A DNA stretch of 64,000 nt from Dendrolimus kikuchii (Eukaryota; Arthropoda; Insecta; Lepidoptera; Lasiocampidae), in NCBI GenBank assembly GCA_019925095.2, contig CM034411.1, forward strand, positions 8,764,001-8,828,000. Direction: 5' to 3'. Both the position numbers and the translations under genes were made by a program. The notes under the pieces are model-generated. The model was not told the origin of the DNA, searched no databases, and worked only from the letters and a program-made list of their open reading frames with translations. Of this stretch, positions 46,906 to 59,662 are shown one piece after another (the stretch's first letter is position 1; each line of letters starts with the position of its first letter).

Positions 46906-47729
46906 GCGCGGGAAACCGCGGCCATGATCTAAACCTGGCAGAGGGACTCAGAATCCCCTGAGACCGGCGTGGAGACAGTGGAATCCATTCACCCCCATCA
47001 AGCCCGGTGGGTCACGTGGAAACGCTGGACCCTGACCTATAGGATGACGCAGTTACTTACCGGGCACGGGTGCTTCGATAAGTATCGGCATCAGATCGTG
47101 GGATGGTTCCCTCAACGCCGCTAGTGCAGCGCAATCGACTCTGCGTTTCACAGGCTGGTCGAGTGCGCTGCATGGGAACCTCAAAGGTTCGAGCTCGAGG
47201 CCATTCATCGTAGGGCCGATCGATTCGCTGGGGAGCTTGGTAGAGGCCTTGCTCCACAGCGACGATCAGTGGAAGGCAGTCTCGTGTTTTTGCGAGTTAG
47301 TAATGACCCAAAAGGAGGCCGCCGAGAGTGAGAGAGGGAGAGGTCTGCGCATGCAACACCCGGACTGGCCGGTCTGACGGCGTCAGACTGGCGCCCGGAG
47401 ACACAAATACGCGCAGAATCTTCTCCCGTGATTCCATCAGAGTAGGATCGACTGCAACTCAGGGGAGTGTAGTTGGATAAACCTCTGTTGGTGAAGTGGT
47501 TCACCATAGCCAATTCGGGGTGAACCAAACTCGCACCAGGGGCCGTGTCGTCTTTGTCCATGCGCGCTTAAGGGGCGCAGGTTTAGGTTTAGCGAGGTAG
47601 TTGGGAACGCCTGTACCAGAATCCACGTTCAGTAGTCTGCCGCGGGTGGTTCTTTCTAAAGATCACCTCGCATACGGTCATCCCCCCAGACTGCGTACTA
47701 AACGTATTCCCCCTGCGTATAAAAAAAAA
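46906..47729 (+). mobile_element. 5'-truncated R1-like non-LTR retrotransposon with poly(A) tail
   Basis: A decayed ORF end is visible: TYRMTQLLTGHGCFDKYRH, then WEPQRFELEAIHRRADRFAG and DQWKAVSCFCELVMTQKEAA. This matches the R1-clade C-terminus after the RT. It closes with CCCTGCGTATAAAAAAAAA. Both flanks carry GGTGCTATGTATAAA (46891-46905 and 47730-47744), a target-site duplication. Stops and frameshifts show it is dead. It sits in the kinase intron between 46212 and 49090. Confidence 0.88.
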
Positions 47730-47744
47730 GGTGCTATGTATAAA

Positions 47745-48788
47745 AATTTACATTATGCTTGAAAATCTACCTAGATAGTGCTTATAGCCTGACCTACCAC
47801 AACTTAACTTACTTGTCTATAAAAAACTATTTTTGTAACAGCCTTTAAATATTCGGTTGACATTTTACCCACGACGCTTGTCCAACACGAGTTTAAAACA
47901 TCGTTAATATGATAAACCCAAGAGGAACAGGAACAAAATATTGCGTGCATGACTAAAAGTCCTGAATCAAACATCTAAAATGGGCTGCAATACCCTGTCC
48001 TTTAATGAGATGCGTTCGACTACTATTATTTACCCTTTCAATCCAAAGGTAGTCAATGAAATATAAAGAATTACTTCAAACACGTATTCTAAAAATACAA
48101 ACTACCAATCACTAAATATCGCGTAAAGGATACTCCTAAAACTCATATTCATTGACCCTTATTTAACGAACAACATCGTAAGGAAACAATTATTTGTACA
48201 AATCGTAAATAATTGCTTTTAAAATATTTTATGGTTTTTCTGCGAAGGTGAGCATAAGGATTTTTATGGACAACAGAATTTCGTTTTAGGTGTTAAAAAA
48301 GGTATTTTTTTACTTTCAGTAAACGGGAAGGTAAAAGTAAATAATAAATACGTTAATATAAAATCGTTTTTACAGGGAAATAAAAAACCCGAATGCGATA
48401 AGCAAAAATAGTTTAATTACCTTGCAACACTGCATACATGAAATACAGTTCTAATAAGCCCTCTAGCCAAGACCATTATTAAATAACCTCGGACGAAACA
48501 CATCCAGCTGTCAAAGATTGACGTTTTGTCTGATCCGGATGTTTTATTTATAGACTAATATTATATTCATAGAGTATATATACTATTATTTTTATTTATC
48601 TATATCTGGAGAAATACAGTAGTTAGCCTAACAGCCTAATTGAAGCAAACTTATTAGCGTTGTCTATGAACATTTTCAACACTAAATTATATAGGTTGGT
48701 ATTAACAAGTAACTGCCGGCCCGAAAGAATTTTTATTGGGATCTTTGCAATATTTAATTAATTAAATTAAAAGAACATTTGAAGTTTC
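47745..48788. other. kinase intron sequence
   Basis: AT-rich DNA between the R1-like insertion and SINE-D copy 3. Nothing recognised. Confidence 0.5.
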
Positions 48789-49017
48789 GGCGGCCTTTGT
48801 GGTTGAGAGGGCTAAGCCTTTAACGGCATACCTCACTACATCGCAGACGTCCGAGTTCGATTTCTGGTATAGTAAATTTCGGATATTAATTTGCTCCGTT
48901 ATTTACTATGGTCTGGGTGTCTGGGATCGGCTATAGAGTAGCCCGTTGTATATTTCCCAAAAGACAAGCGTAACTTGCTTGGGGATATATGATATGTGTG
49001 TTTGTCAGCCAATTTAT
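48789..49017 (+). mobile_element. SINE-D, copy 3
   Basis: The head CGGCCTTTGTGGTTGAGAGG and B box AGTTCGATTTC are degenerate; the body is clear. It lies in the kinase intron 74 bp beyond the donor of the 49.1-kb exon, in antisense to the gene. Confidence 0.82.
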
Positions 49018-49090
49018 ATTTTATTTGTTTATTTAGTTGAATTTTAATAACTTTCGAAAGGTGATGAAATTCTATGAAAAGTATATTTAC

Positions 49091-49193
49091 CGTCGGATAA
49101 AGTCGATGAAGAATTTATCTTGGCAACCTTTGAGCGCTGTAACGAAACTCTTGGAGCCAGGTGGACCTCGTGGCTTGCCTCTCCTTGACATGC
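49091..49193 (-). CDS. Dyrk2: Dyrk2-like kinase exon: short GKPRGPPGSK exon
   Basis: This 103-nt exon lies between acceptor CTTTCAG and donor GTAAATA. Phase 1 in and phase 2 out fit both neighbours exactly. It encodes MSRRGKPRGPPGSKSF followed by VTALKGCQDKFFIDFIRR. The RRGK.RGPPGSK motif is a hallmark of class II DYRKs just before the last kinase helices. It is too short to stand out as an ATG-led open frame and was found by reading the minus strand. A tRNA-derived SINE sits just downstream in transcript order (48789..49017). Confidence 0.92.
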
Positions 49194-49284
49194 CTGAAAG
49201 TTTATTTCCATTTACTTATTAGATGATATACATTCAGATTAAAGCAGCAAATACCTTATTTTGTAAAATAAAATCTCTCTTTTC

Positions 49285-49395
49285 TTTCATCTTCTAAATA
49301 TTTAGGGTCGGCACAATGTCTGTTCGTACCAAACTCCTCATTTTAGCATATGTCCTTTGTCACACCACAAATCATCAAGTCATTCTTTATATAAC
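49285..49395 (-). repeat. RTE-like 3'-end remnant
   Basis: The reverse complement carries GTGTGACAAAGGACATATG and CATTGTGCCGACCCTAAAT, matching the WMDCVK...CADPK end of the RTE copy at 21.7 kb. It lies in the kinase intron between 49194 and 55628. Confidence 0.6.
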
Positions 49396-49950
49396 CCATC
49401 GGTTAATTTTGTACAAGAAAATATAAAAATGTAAGTGAAATTATAATAATGTACTTTCAATTTCCAATATGAGCGTTGCATACATTTTAACCTTGAGTGG
49501 TATATTTTCTGCGGGGTATAAATGCGAACGATGCGAAAGTTACAGTTTCCTAATAATTTCAAATTAATTTTCTTAAAGTCGCACTCGGAATTCTTAAACT
49601 CTTCTATCCTATTACCACTAAATAATTAAAGGTAAACAGTCCATGAAATAACAGGCGGCAGTTAGATTTCTAAATTTATCAACAAATGAATTCAGAAGAA
49701 TAAAATAGGTAGACCGACCCGAACTTTCAGATTGATGCCGGCTGAAGGAAGTCGATCACACCGCAGTGCGTTACGAGAACTTAGCATTAAATAATTGAAT
49801 TAGTATGGGTACAGGTGGAATAGCTTCCAGTGGATGCATTACTATTAACCCCACAGACGCAAACCATGTATACTACATAAGTTTACCCACACTAGTTTGT
49901 AAAAAATGTGAAAACGGCTGAGTAGACTGTGATTCTATATGTATAGGTAT

Positions 49951-50283
49951 TGTTGGAGTCTGCAACAAATAGTTTTTATTTTTTTGGTACGGCACAGCAC
50001 TGTCCACCAAATATACTTAATGTTCGAATTTAGAACACAGATGTTCCCTTTTTTTTCGAATTGTTGGAGTCTCCAACAAATAGTTTTTATTTTTTTGGTA
50101 CGGCACAGTACTGTCCACCAAATATACTTAATGTTCGAATTTAGAACACAGATGTTCCCTTTTTTTTACGAATTGTTGGAGTCTCCAACAAATAGTTTTT
50201 ATTTTTTTGGTACGGCACAGTACTGGCCACCAAATATACTTAATGTTTGAATTTAGAACATAGATGTTCTTTTGTTTTTTTTA
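49951..50283 (+). repeat. three tandem copies of a ~111-bp unit
   Basis: Units begin at 49951, 50062 and 50174. Each has a TGTTGGAG(T)CTCCAACA dyad (one mismatch in unit 1), ATAGTTTTTATTTTTTTGGT, ACGGCACAG(C/T)ACTG(T/G)CCACC and a T-rich end after CAGATGTTCCC. A 103-codon open frame across it repeats the same peptide three times; it is a by-product of the repeat. It lies in a kinase intron. Confidence 0.9.
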
Positions 50284-51035
50284 TCTGGTTTTCCCCCTAT
50301 TAAAAATCCTCATTTTATTACGCACGTGCAGTTTTCTTTTTTAATTAAAATAATTACAGTCCACAAAAAAAATGCTTAACGAAGTATTTAGCAGGAATAC
50401 TAGAAACAAATATCCAAATTTACAAAATGCACTTTACTAGTTCTTACTGGAGACAATTTTCGTTATTTTTTTTGCAACTATGCGGCCGAGCGTATTTTTA
50501 AACTTTAAAAATATTACAAAGGAATGAGTTCTAAGGAGGCCATCACTAATAAAATGCTGCCGTCTACACTTTTATTCGTCTGAGCAAATGAGTATTTATT
50601 TGAGAAGATACAACTTTTTCCCAATAAATAAAATTAATAGATGTGACAAGATAGAACACAATATTATGATACGGAAAAAAGCTTTTTAGAAACTTTTAGA
50701 TGTTTTCATTATAGCACCAAAATACCAAATCATACAAAACTAGAACGGTACTATTTCTTCATTATCAGTCAACCGATACAATCAAAAATGACTAAAAGAA
50801 AAATAAACACTATTCCTTCATGCCAACGTAACGATATTGTAACCCAATTATAAAATAATCAGGGTGAACAACCTAAATAACGGACACATTGAAAACAAAC
50901 ACGTTGGATGTAACAGAATATAGTGTGAACAATTAGTTTTTATGTCTAACAATCTGTGCCCGCTACTTTCGTCACGTGGGACTTAGATATCATCATATAC
51001 ACGAAAATTTAAAATAGAATTATAAGAATTATCGA
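50284..51035. other. kinase intron sequence
   Basis: AT-rich DNA between the triplicated minisatellite and SINE-D copy 4. Nothing recognised. Confidence 0.5.
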
Positions 51036-51705
51036 GACGGCCTCTGTGGTCGAGCGGGCTAAGCTTTGCCGGCTTTACCGGCCTACCTCAAAAAAACCCA
51101 GAAAATGATCAACAGCTTTGACTAAACTAATTATAAAATTTAGTAATGCAACGTTTGTGCGAGAAGGCTTATTACACGATGAAAGATTTTTTAGATGAAT
51201 ACTCGAAATGTGTATAATGCGATCGCCACCAAGCTTTTTCAATAATCATTCATATAAATTACTTTGTATTAGTATACACTATATTTAAAAAAAAGACTAA
51301 TAATAATTATTATTACTTCATAATAATAATAATAATTATTATTATTATGAAGTAAAGATATGTTGCTGGGGAGTTTGTTGCGCCGCTTCTTCTCCTTTAA
51401 CAGTAACTAAAATTGTTTTGAAAGCGGTGGTAGACTCATGACTTTCAATAAGTAATCTGTAAGATTCCATTTTGAAAATGAAAATGAATGTATTTAACAT
51501 TCATTTTATTTTATTTTTCACTGTAACGCCCTCTGCGTTTAATCCTGATATGGTAAATATCGAAAACAAATTTTCTCCGTTATTTACAATGGTCTGGGTG
51601 TCTGGGATCGGCCCCAGAATAGTGCGTTGTATATATATACCCATAAAACAAGCGTAACTTGTTTTATTTGGAGATATACAATTTGTGTTTGATGCCGATA
51701 ACAAA
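51036..51705 (+). mobile_element. SINE-D, copy 4, interrupted
   Basis: The head ends at CCTACCTCA (51090) and the body resumes at TCACTGTAACGCC (about 51518), the next bases of the family. The insert of about 430 bp carries a long palindrome. TCA occurs at both junctions. Confidence 0.7.
51308..51358. repeat. TTACTTCATAATAAT palindrome
   Basis: TTACTTCATAATAATAATAA on the left faces TTATTATTATGAAGTAA on the right, with at least 20 paired bases and a (TAA)n centre. It lies inside the insert that splits SINE-D copy 4. Confidence 0.85.
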
Positions 51706-52704
51706 AAGGTGATTTTAATTCTTAAAACTTTTTATTAAAAATCTATTGAGCCTTTCCGGAACCTATTTGAAATAGATTTTCAAATAGACAAGCGAAAGTT
51801 CTAAAAATAATCACTTTTGACTACGCATCTGTATAAAATATAGTAATATTCACTTAAATGTTGGCATTTGTTTTGAAACCACAAACAGACACTTAAATTA
51901 TATTAGTAGATATAGATATAACCACCTTTCTGTACATCAACGTAATGTTTTTGGTAAATCAGATGCACAGTCGATTTTGGCAACCCACCAAAACTCACAG
52001 AGGCCGTTCAAAGTTATTGATTTAATATCATCACATAATATCAAATATTCTTGACACGAGTTTTCATACATATTTCGAATACCTGACATCGGTTTCATAT
52101 TGTTCTTAACCGACTTCAGTTTTTAATTCGTCTCTATATTTTGTTTATGTAGAGTAACTATTGGTACCCCCCCCATGCAATGATTGGTTTGATCGAAGAT
52201 ATAAAGAAATCTTAATAATTTTATATCCACACAATAATAATATTATTATCTTTGTATGACTACATAATAAGTATAATATTAGTTGTACAGTTTTAGACAC
52301 TTGCTTCTGCTATTGTTATGGTGGATGCTGGCAGTATTTCGTTAGTGGTGGTGCTTTCTTGTAGTAGGGTGAAAAAATACATCTTGTTGCTTTCAGGGAT
52401 TTATTCTTTATAAATAATTATAGTATTATTAATGCAGCACAAGTAGGCCGCAGCGTCAGCAATACGCTATACGTTGAACCGTATATAGTATTAATTAATG
52501 TTTTCAATAAATTAATAGGGAGCCAATTATTCAGGGGGGGTTGACAACAAAGATATTGTTTCTGTTCCCGCTATGTTTGCGTGTAACTTTTTTGTGTATA
52601 CCTATTTTAAATATGCCTTTTGGGTTGGAATCAGTATAGCTCCAACTTAGCCACATTTTAGTTTCATTAGTATTGCACCGTAAACTTCGAAGATACACAC
52701 GCGA

Positions 52705-52708
<4 letters not shown>
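51706..52708. other. kinase intron sequence
   Basis: AT-rich DNA. CAGAGGCCGT at about 52000 resembles the SINE-D head but is too short to call. Confidence 0.45.

Positions 52709-52756
<48 letters not shown>
52709..52756. repeat. TA microsatellite
   Basis: A pure TA run of about 48 bp. It directly precedes the ACTAGCTG repeat, and a second TA run follows that repeat. Confidence 0.95.
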
Positions 52757-52758
<2 letters not shown>

Positions 52759-52964
52759 TAGCTGCCCGGGCAGACGTTGTTCTGCCCTGAAGAAATAAAA
52801 TTTAGAACCCGATTCCAGCGCCACCTACCGGATCCAAATGAAAACTATCCTATCTTTCAAGTCGGATCAAACTGCACACGGTGTGCAAATTTGATTAAAA
52901 TCGGTCAAGTAGTTTAGGAGTCCATTGAGGACAAACATTGTGACACGAGATTTATATATATTAA

Positions 52965-52968
<4 letters not shown>
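52757..52968 (+). repeat. repeat ACTAGCTGCCCGGGCAGACG set inside a TA microsatellite
   Basis: It begins CTAGCTGCCCGGGCAGACGT and includes CTTTCAAGTCGGATCAAACT, CACGGTGTGCAAATTTGATT and AAGTAGTTTAGGAGTCCATT, ending near ACACGAGATTTATATATATT. Pure TA runs flank both sides (52709-52756, 52969-52995). A minus-strand head with CGGCAGACGTTGTCCTGCCC lies at about 42455-42490. Confidence 0.65.
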
Positions 52969-52995
<27 letters not shown>

Positions 52996-53071
52996 GATAT
53001 TATAAGGGGTGGGAGGTAAAAAACTTTCGTCCGTGATCACTTGTGACTTGTGACGTAAACGTCGAAATAAA

Positions 53072-53135
53072 AAAACCGTTAAAACGTAGTTTTATTTATG
53101 TGTACCAGTCACGAAAACTTAAGAAAATACTACGA
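53072..53135 (+). repeat. short interspersed repeat (CGTTAAAACGTAG), copy 2
   Basis: ACCGTTAAAACGTAGTTTTA and CGAAAACTTAAGAAAATAC match 8200-8270. Confidence 0.6.
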
Positions 53136-53804
53136 TGCAATATGTTACACGTCACGTTGTCGAGACATCACTTGTGGTTCGATTAGGACATTTGCCGAAC
53201 AATAAACAGATTAAGAATGAACAAGTCATGTTAGAGAGCCACTTTTACCAAACTTACAAAGTTACTCACAGACGGGCTGAATCTACACTTTGGCAGCAGA
53301 CCAAAAAGCACAGACGGCGTCTTTGACGCGATACCGCCCTCTGACTGTATAGTAAACGTATTAGAACATCTGAACATCGTCTGATTAATCTATGAATCAC
53401 GTCACAACTCATCATCTAGACGTGGCGAAAAGGGTGGGCGTAAAACATATATTTTTCACATAATAATATGCCTGGTATTTGTGAATCAGTAATCTTTACA
53501 TACCTCCTTTGCTACGTATGAGTGAAAGTATCTCAGGAACTTGTTGTTAAAGTGACGGTTCTGTTATTTTTGGGGTATTTTGTAATATCATTCAATATGT
53601 CATGGATTCCTTTTATACTGGGGCTTTACCTGCGTTAGTGTTAAAGATTTAGGCTGTTGCTGTATATGTCTTATTTAAAGCGTTAAAATAGACAATAATG
53701 TCGCATCTCAAATAACTATATGCGTGAAAAGGTCTAAATCTTCAACATTATCCCAGATGAAGTAACGTTTACAAATACAACATTTGTCTTGCATTTTAGG
53801 TATT
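53136..53804. other. kinase intron sequence
   Basis: A short open frame (53135-53326) has no motif. Nothing else recognised. Confidence 0.5.
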
Positions 53805-54150
53805 TGGAATGAGCTGCCAGCCCAACTTTTCTCCCAGCGCTACAGTATGCATTTATTTTCAACGTGGCAGAGCTATACTGAAATCATTCTTTTGATTGCA
53901 GCTCGTAGGGCTGATTCTACCGGTTTAATACCACGCTGTCACAGAATATTGGCGTCAAATGGTTCTTGAGCTAATAGTGTTTCGTACGATAAGTGAGAGT
54001 TCTGGTGGTCCAACTGCCAAATGTCATCCCCGTATCCCGCTCCTTTATACCAGGTGTCATAAAATATTTCAAGGCCTGTAGCACGTTAGTTGGATGTTGC
54101 AAATGTCCATTGGCGATAGTGAACATTTTTAATTAAGTGGATTTGCAACT
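53805..54150 (+). pseudogene. CR1/jockey-like RT tail and 3' UTR, copy 1
   Basis: It starts GIWNELPAQLFSQRYSMHLF, a WNELP-type RT C-terminus, and then runs into a 3' UTR with CCGGTTTAATACCACGC and TGTTGCAAATGTCCA. The UTR matches 46297-46636. Its last part also resembles the 3' end of the SINE-A repeats. Confidence 0.65.
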
Positions 54151-54189
54151 TGATTGCTGTACTAACATTTTTTAACGATTTAATTAACA

Positions 54190-54530
54190 AAAACCTCACG
54201 CCTTGGTATCCTCTATGTGCAGGTTTCTTCACGATGTTTTCCTTCATCATATCATTCATCAGGACGGAGTCATTGTGACAATATACACTTTAATATTAGT
54301 TCAGAAAAATTACCCAGACAATGCATAAGACATAGGTATAAGGTAAAAAAATCTACTAACATGTGTATACTTTATATTGTCTTTCTTTATGTATATATAT
54401 TGGACTGTATTTTTTTTAAAATAAATATTATTATAACGCATACTCCCCGACTAGGATTCGAACCTACATCATTGGAATGAGACGCGGTTTCGTTAGTCAC
54501 TACGCCACCACGATTTCAACTCTGAGTAGG
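54190..54530 (-). mobile_element. tRNA-derived SINE, third family
   Basis: On the minus strand the head has GGTGGCGTAGTGACTAACG (A-box region) and AGGTTCGAATCCTAGTCGGG (B box). Downstream are GGAAAACATCGTGAAGAAAC and CTGCACATAGAGGATACC. The tRNA-like head lacks full stems. It lies in the kinase intron. Confidence 0.75.
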
Positions 54531-55628
54531 ACATTAAAACTTATTTATATAAGTCTGCTACAGGTGCCAGTGCCCTTCATTAAATTTATCATATTATTTA
54601 TCTACATTCACAAAGGGCACAGTCAAAACATTTAAATATTTAACTCGAACTAAAATAATTCATAAGAGCAATAGATTTAAGATAAATACAATATAGCTCT
54701 GACTATTTAACATGATCTATGCGTTGAAATGGTATAGCGTACCTGCGTGGAAAACAACTCAATGCATATTTGACATCAAATATAAATCATAATAAATTCA
54801 ACGAATTGAGGCATAACTAAAAAAATATAGAACATTAAAGTGTAAAGCGCTAAGAGAAAAATGTGTTATTCCGTTTCTTAATTTTCCATAGAATAAATAT
54901 TTATCAAAGGAGTTTAACTGAATTAAAACTGTAATAAGTTTTATATTCCAATCACTAAATTTATTTCTGGATCATCCCTTTACACAGTTTGAAAAGAGAT
55001 AAATAGAAAATACCGAGATAATATTTCGTTACTCGCCACAATAAGCAATTGTCTAGTACTCGCATTTAGTTATAGCACGTTAGGATAAAGCGTGACATGT
55101 ACGGTATGATTTTCAAGAGCGTTCTCTCTGTCACAGATTAACACAACTTATATATGAAATTTCATGAAAATCGCTTCAAGTTCAAATCCGTGAGGAACAA
55201 ATTAGTATACAAAACAAAGAATCCTTTTCCGAAAGATTCTGCATCCTATAAAAAGGGATAGTATTAGCACTTGCGAGGTATCCGACATTAGTATCTACAT
55301 ACGTATATTTTTGCTATGATCGCCTGTAACATTAGCTTCCAAAATCGTAAACATTGTCATTCCCGAAAATGATAACTTGCAATAAAAATCATATCAGATT
55401 ACTGAGCTCCAAAAATTCTTTCCATTAAAATTGGTTTGTATCAGCTCGGTTAAATAGTCTTGGAGATATGGGGTGCTTTTTTATGGTTTCGTAGCCAAAT
55501 AACGAAAACAGTGGACGAGTGTCATCCCTACGGAACCCTTCATTATGTGTACACTGGTACGCATATGCTCGATTGTATTCAATATCCCGGATACAAGTAA
55601 AAAATATATTAAAGAAAATAACTCTTAC
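54531..55628. other. kinase intron sequence
   Basis: AT-rich DNA upstream of the 55.6-kb exon donor side. The phrase AAATTTCATGAAAATCGCTTCA at about 55155 is typical of lepidopteran repeats, but no borders could be set. Confidence 0.45.
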
Positions 55629-55814
55629 CTCCACTGAGAACAGTGGTACCATCAGCCAGGGTTGTCGCTGTGCAATACCGCGGTAATCCTTTGCTGCTGA
55701 TGAAATTCTTAGAGCGTTTACCCTGTTCTATGAGCTTCTGCGGCGGCATGCCCAGGAGCTCGATTATACACGCCATCTGGTCCGCCTCGTCTTCACCGGG
55801 GAGTAGAGGGAACC
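55629..55814 (-). CDS. Dyrk2: Dyrk2-like kinase exon: CMGC-type C-lobe insert
   Basis: It starts two bases into a Gly codon after acceptor TATTCCAG and ends one base into a codon at donor GTAAGAGT, matching its neighbours (186 nt). The reading is [22 protein letters not shown] followed by the DYRK-typical stretch [10 protein letters not shown] and TTVLSGG. LLPGEDE.DQ and KG.PRYC are characteristic of DYRK2/3/4 C-lobes. The intron to the previous exon (55815..57588) holds an RTE-like fragment and an unassigned open frame. Confidence 0.93.
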
Positions 55815-56124
55815 CTGGAATATCCGATATGAAAATTAAATCATAAAACAGAAACATACAAGAAATGCTGAATTTACGTCATATCCCGAACACCGAAGAC
55901 CGTGAGAAGTGAAGGAGAAGTAGGAAAGCGGCATTTAACGCTAGGATGATGATATTCATAGAACGGAAACACTAAATATAGTACACACAAAACTTAAATG
56001 CGCGTCGAGCCACGACATAAGTTAGCTCCGTGAGTATGTAGTTGTACAGGTTCACAGTTCACTGTTAAGGTGAGGTGTAAAGTAATACACATGACGGTGT
56101 AAGTGCGAAACAGATGATTGCATC

Positions 56125-56372
56125 TCATATTGACCAGTGCGAATAATGGGTGAGCAACAGCGCAATACTCTCTTCTCTTAACTCTGTATGCTGCACAAAA
56201 GTGAAGCTCACAGTTGCGTTCTGCGCATCAACCTGTAAGAACTTCCAGGACGCATTTACTCTTTGAGCGTAGTCTTGAATTACACGTAGCACGTACAAAC
56301 CAGGCCCGCGCGGCTTATTGGCGCCGTCGTTCAAATGTTTTATAAACGCCTTTACGTTACGTATACAGTTCT
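56125..56372 (-). CDS. unassigned open segment in a kinase intron
   Basis: After a good acceptor-like stretch (CCTACTCTAATGTGCCCCAG) the frame reads NCIRNVKAFIKHLNDGANKP, then RGPGLYVLRVIQDYAQRVNA and SWKFLQVDAQNATVSFTFVQ, to a stop at 56125. The balanced, non-repetitive composition looks like real protein. I cannot name it. It does not match a kinase and lies between two kinase exons on the same strand. It could be an alternative last exon, a nested gene's exon, or an old element fragment. Confidence 0.35.
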
Positions 56373-57169
56373 GGGGCACATTAGAGTAGGAAGTCTTACT
56401 TCAATACTTCTCATAATTGCAGGCGATATTGTGAGTTTCGTACTCTCATTGTCATCACGAACATGGTAATACGTCAGAACAGTTATCAAAATTTATTGCA
56501 ATGAGAGATGGGTGTCTTAATCACATAGGTATGATGAATATCTTAATAATGTACAAATACATATATTTTTTGATAGTTACTATTTGGTTAAGTTATTTCG
56601 TTAAAAAAAAGAATCCCAGAATATAGAGTGAAATATAAAAATAGCTTGTACGCTAAATTATAATGTTTACCTGATTAAATTCACATATACAAAAAATATT
56701 TGGTTGAATCCTATCCAAAAATATTACAGTAAAATTCAAGGAAGGAACCAGAAAGGATTTAGGTCACTTCACAAAGGCGCAGGGCACTTAAGCTGTCTAG
56801 TCAAACCGACAGACATAAACGATTAACATTGTTTTTTTGCGTCTAGTAAGGTAGACTGGTAACTAAAAGTGAACTGAATGAACATTTTGTACAGTGACCC
56901 GAAAAATATTTCGGAATTATTTATGTTGTGCTGTTATGAATAACTTCAAAAGCGGATTTCTTATGTGTTTAATTACTTCTACGCGATAACATTCCTGTAA
57001 GATATAAATACATATCCCGCGGAAACTATCCCTTCTACCTGTATAAACAATATCCTAAGTTCACTCTCATAATAAAAGTATTGTCATCACCATCTTAGAG
57101 TCAAGTCTAGGTTGAATTCGGAGGATCCGCTTTGAAACCCGGAGTTGCTTTCATATTTTTCTTCTAGGT

Positions 57170-57441
57170 CACTGTTTACAATGCCAGCATTTTTTAGGCC
57201 TACACCTTGTATTGGAACCTGACGCAGGCGTCATGGCTAGCCATTTGTTCCCTATATAACTAGATGGTTTTCTTATAATGTAAACATACAATGTACCAGT
57301 ACACTGGTACAGCCACAGTTGCCCACGGGCAACACTTTTCCAGTTTATCGCTCTATCACGGACATGAAGGCTACCGCAAATGCGGGAGTTCCTGGCGCGA
57401 TCTTTTTGAGTGGTTCCACACATCCACCACAGCATATTCAT
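57170..57441 (-). pseudogene. RTE-like C-terminal fragment in a kinase intron
   Basis: The minus frame reads MNMLWWMCGTTQKDRARNSR, then ICGSLHVRD, and later SSYIGNKWLAMTP and RCRPKKCW. This matches the MRMLRWMCG...IRGSL...GRPKK.W layout of RTE-like C-termini. It lies just beyond the donor of the DFG exon and is unrelated to the kinase. Confidence 0.65.
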
Positions 57442-57580
57442 TCTTATTCAACGCAATGGGAACAAACGTCGCCTACGTCGATGTTCGATCTCATCGCCAT
57501 AACAATTTTTTAGAGACAGCAGCTATCAGGTATGGTTCCGTTGACACTGACAGTTAGTAAAATTATATTCCTAGAAACTA

Positions 57581-59203
<1,623 letters not shown>

Positions 59204-59662
59204 GTTTACCCGTCGGCATTTGAACAATAACATTGAAATTATTTTATGGTCGTCTTCTTTTGTTTACTTATTGGTATACGGTCTATTGTTGTATTGTAAG
59301 CATTAGCCAGGTGTTACGGATTTTAAAGTAAAAGCTGATTCTAGAAAATTCGGTCCACGTTGCCTGGCGGAAATATTGCGTTTGTGCAGTATAAAACAAG
59401 GACCTGATGGAGGGGGGAGGCAGTCGAGCTAGAATCACGAGCGAAGCGAGACGTATGTACTACAATCTGGAATCTAATAAGTGACGGACTTTGCGCATTT
59501 TTTAATTTTTTTATTTAACTAATTAATTACGACCTTCAGCATTACGTTTGGACTTATTATGTTGGGTTATATTTGTACCTGTGTTATACGTGTTTGTATA
59601 GTTCTAATAAACTCTATAGTAATTCTACTGGCATTTTATTTTGAGTCCCGCAACTCGTAACA
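59204..59662 (+). mobile_element. solo LTR, copy f, 5' truncated
   Basis: It starts at CCCGTCGGCATTTGAAC, missing the first part seen in copies d and e, and ends CAACTCGTAACA. It contains GCAGTATAAAACAAGG, GTGACGGACTTTGCGC and CTAATAAACTCTATAG. Confidence 0.8.

Noticed and set aside
47057..47561. Minus-strand frames of 66 and 118 codons
   Set aside because: They are antisense to the R1-like insertion, whose plus-strand reading has family motifs, a poly(A) tail and target duplications.
49939..50250. 103-codon open frame with a repeated peptide
   Set aside because: It arises from the triplicated 111-bp unit; no start context or splice signals.
52531..52824. Minus-strand frame with a Tyr-Ile repeat
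   Set aside because: The peptide repeat is just the TA microsatellite translated.
57291..57557. Plus-strand frames near the DFG exon that look protein-like
   Set aside because: They run antisense to the RTE-like C-terminal fragment at 57170-57441, and no motif or splice context supports them.
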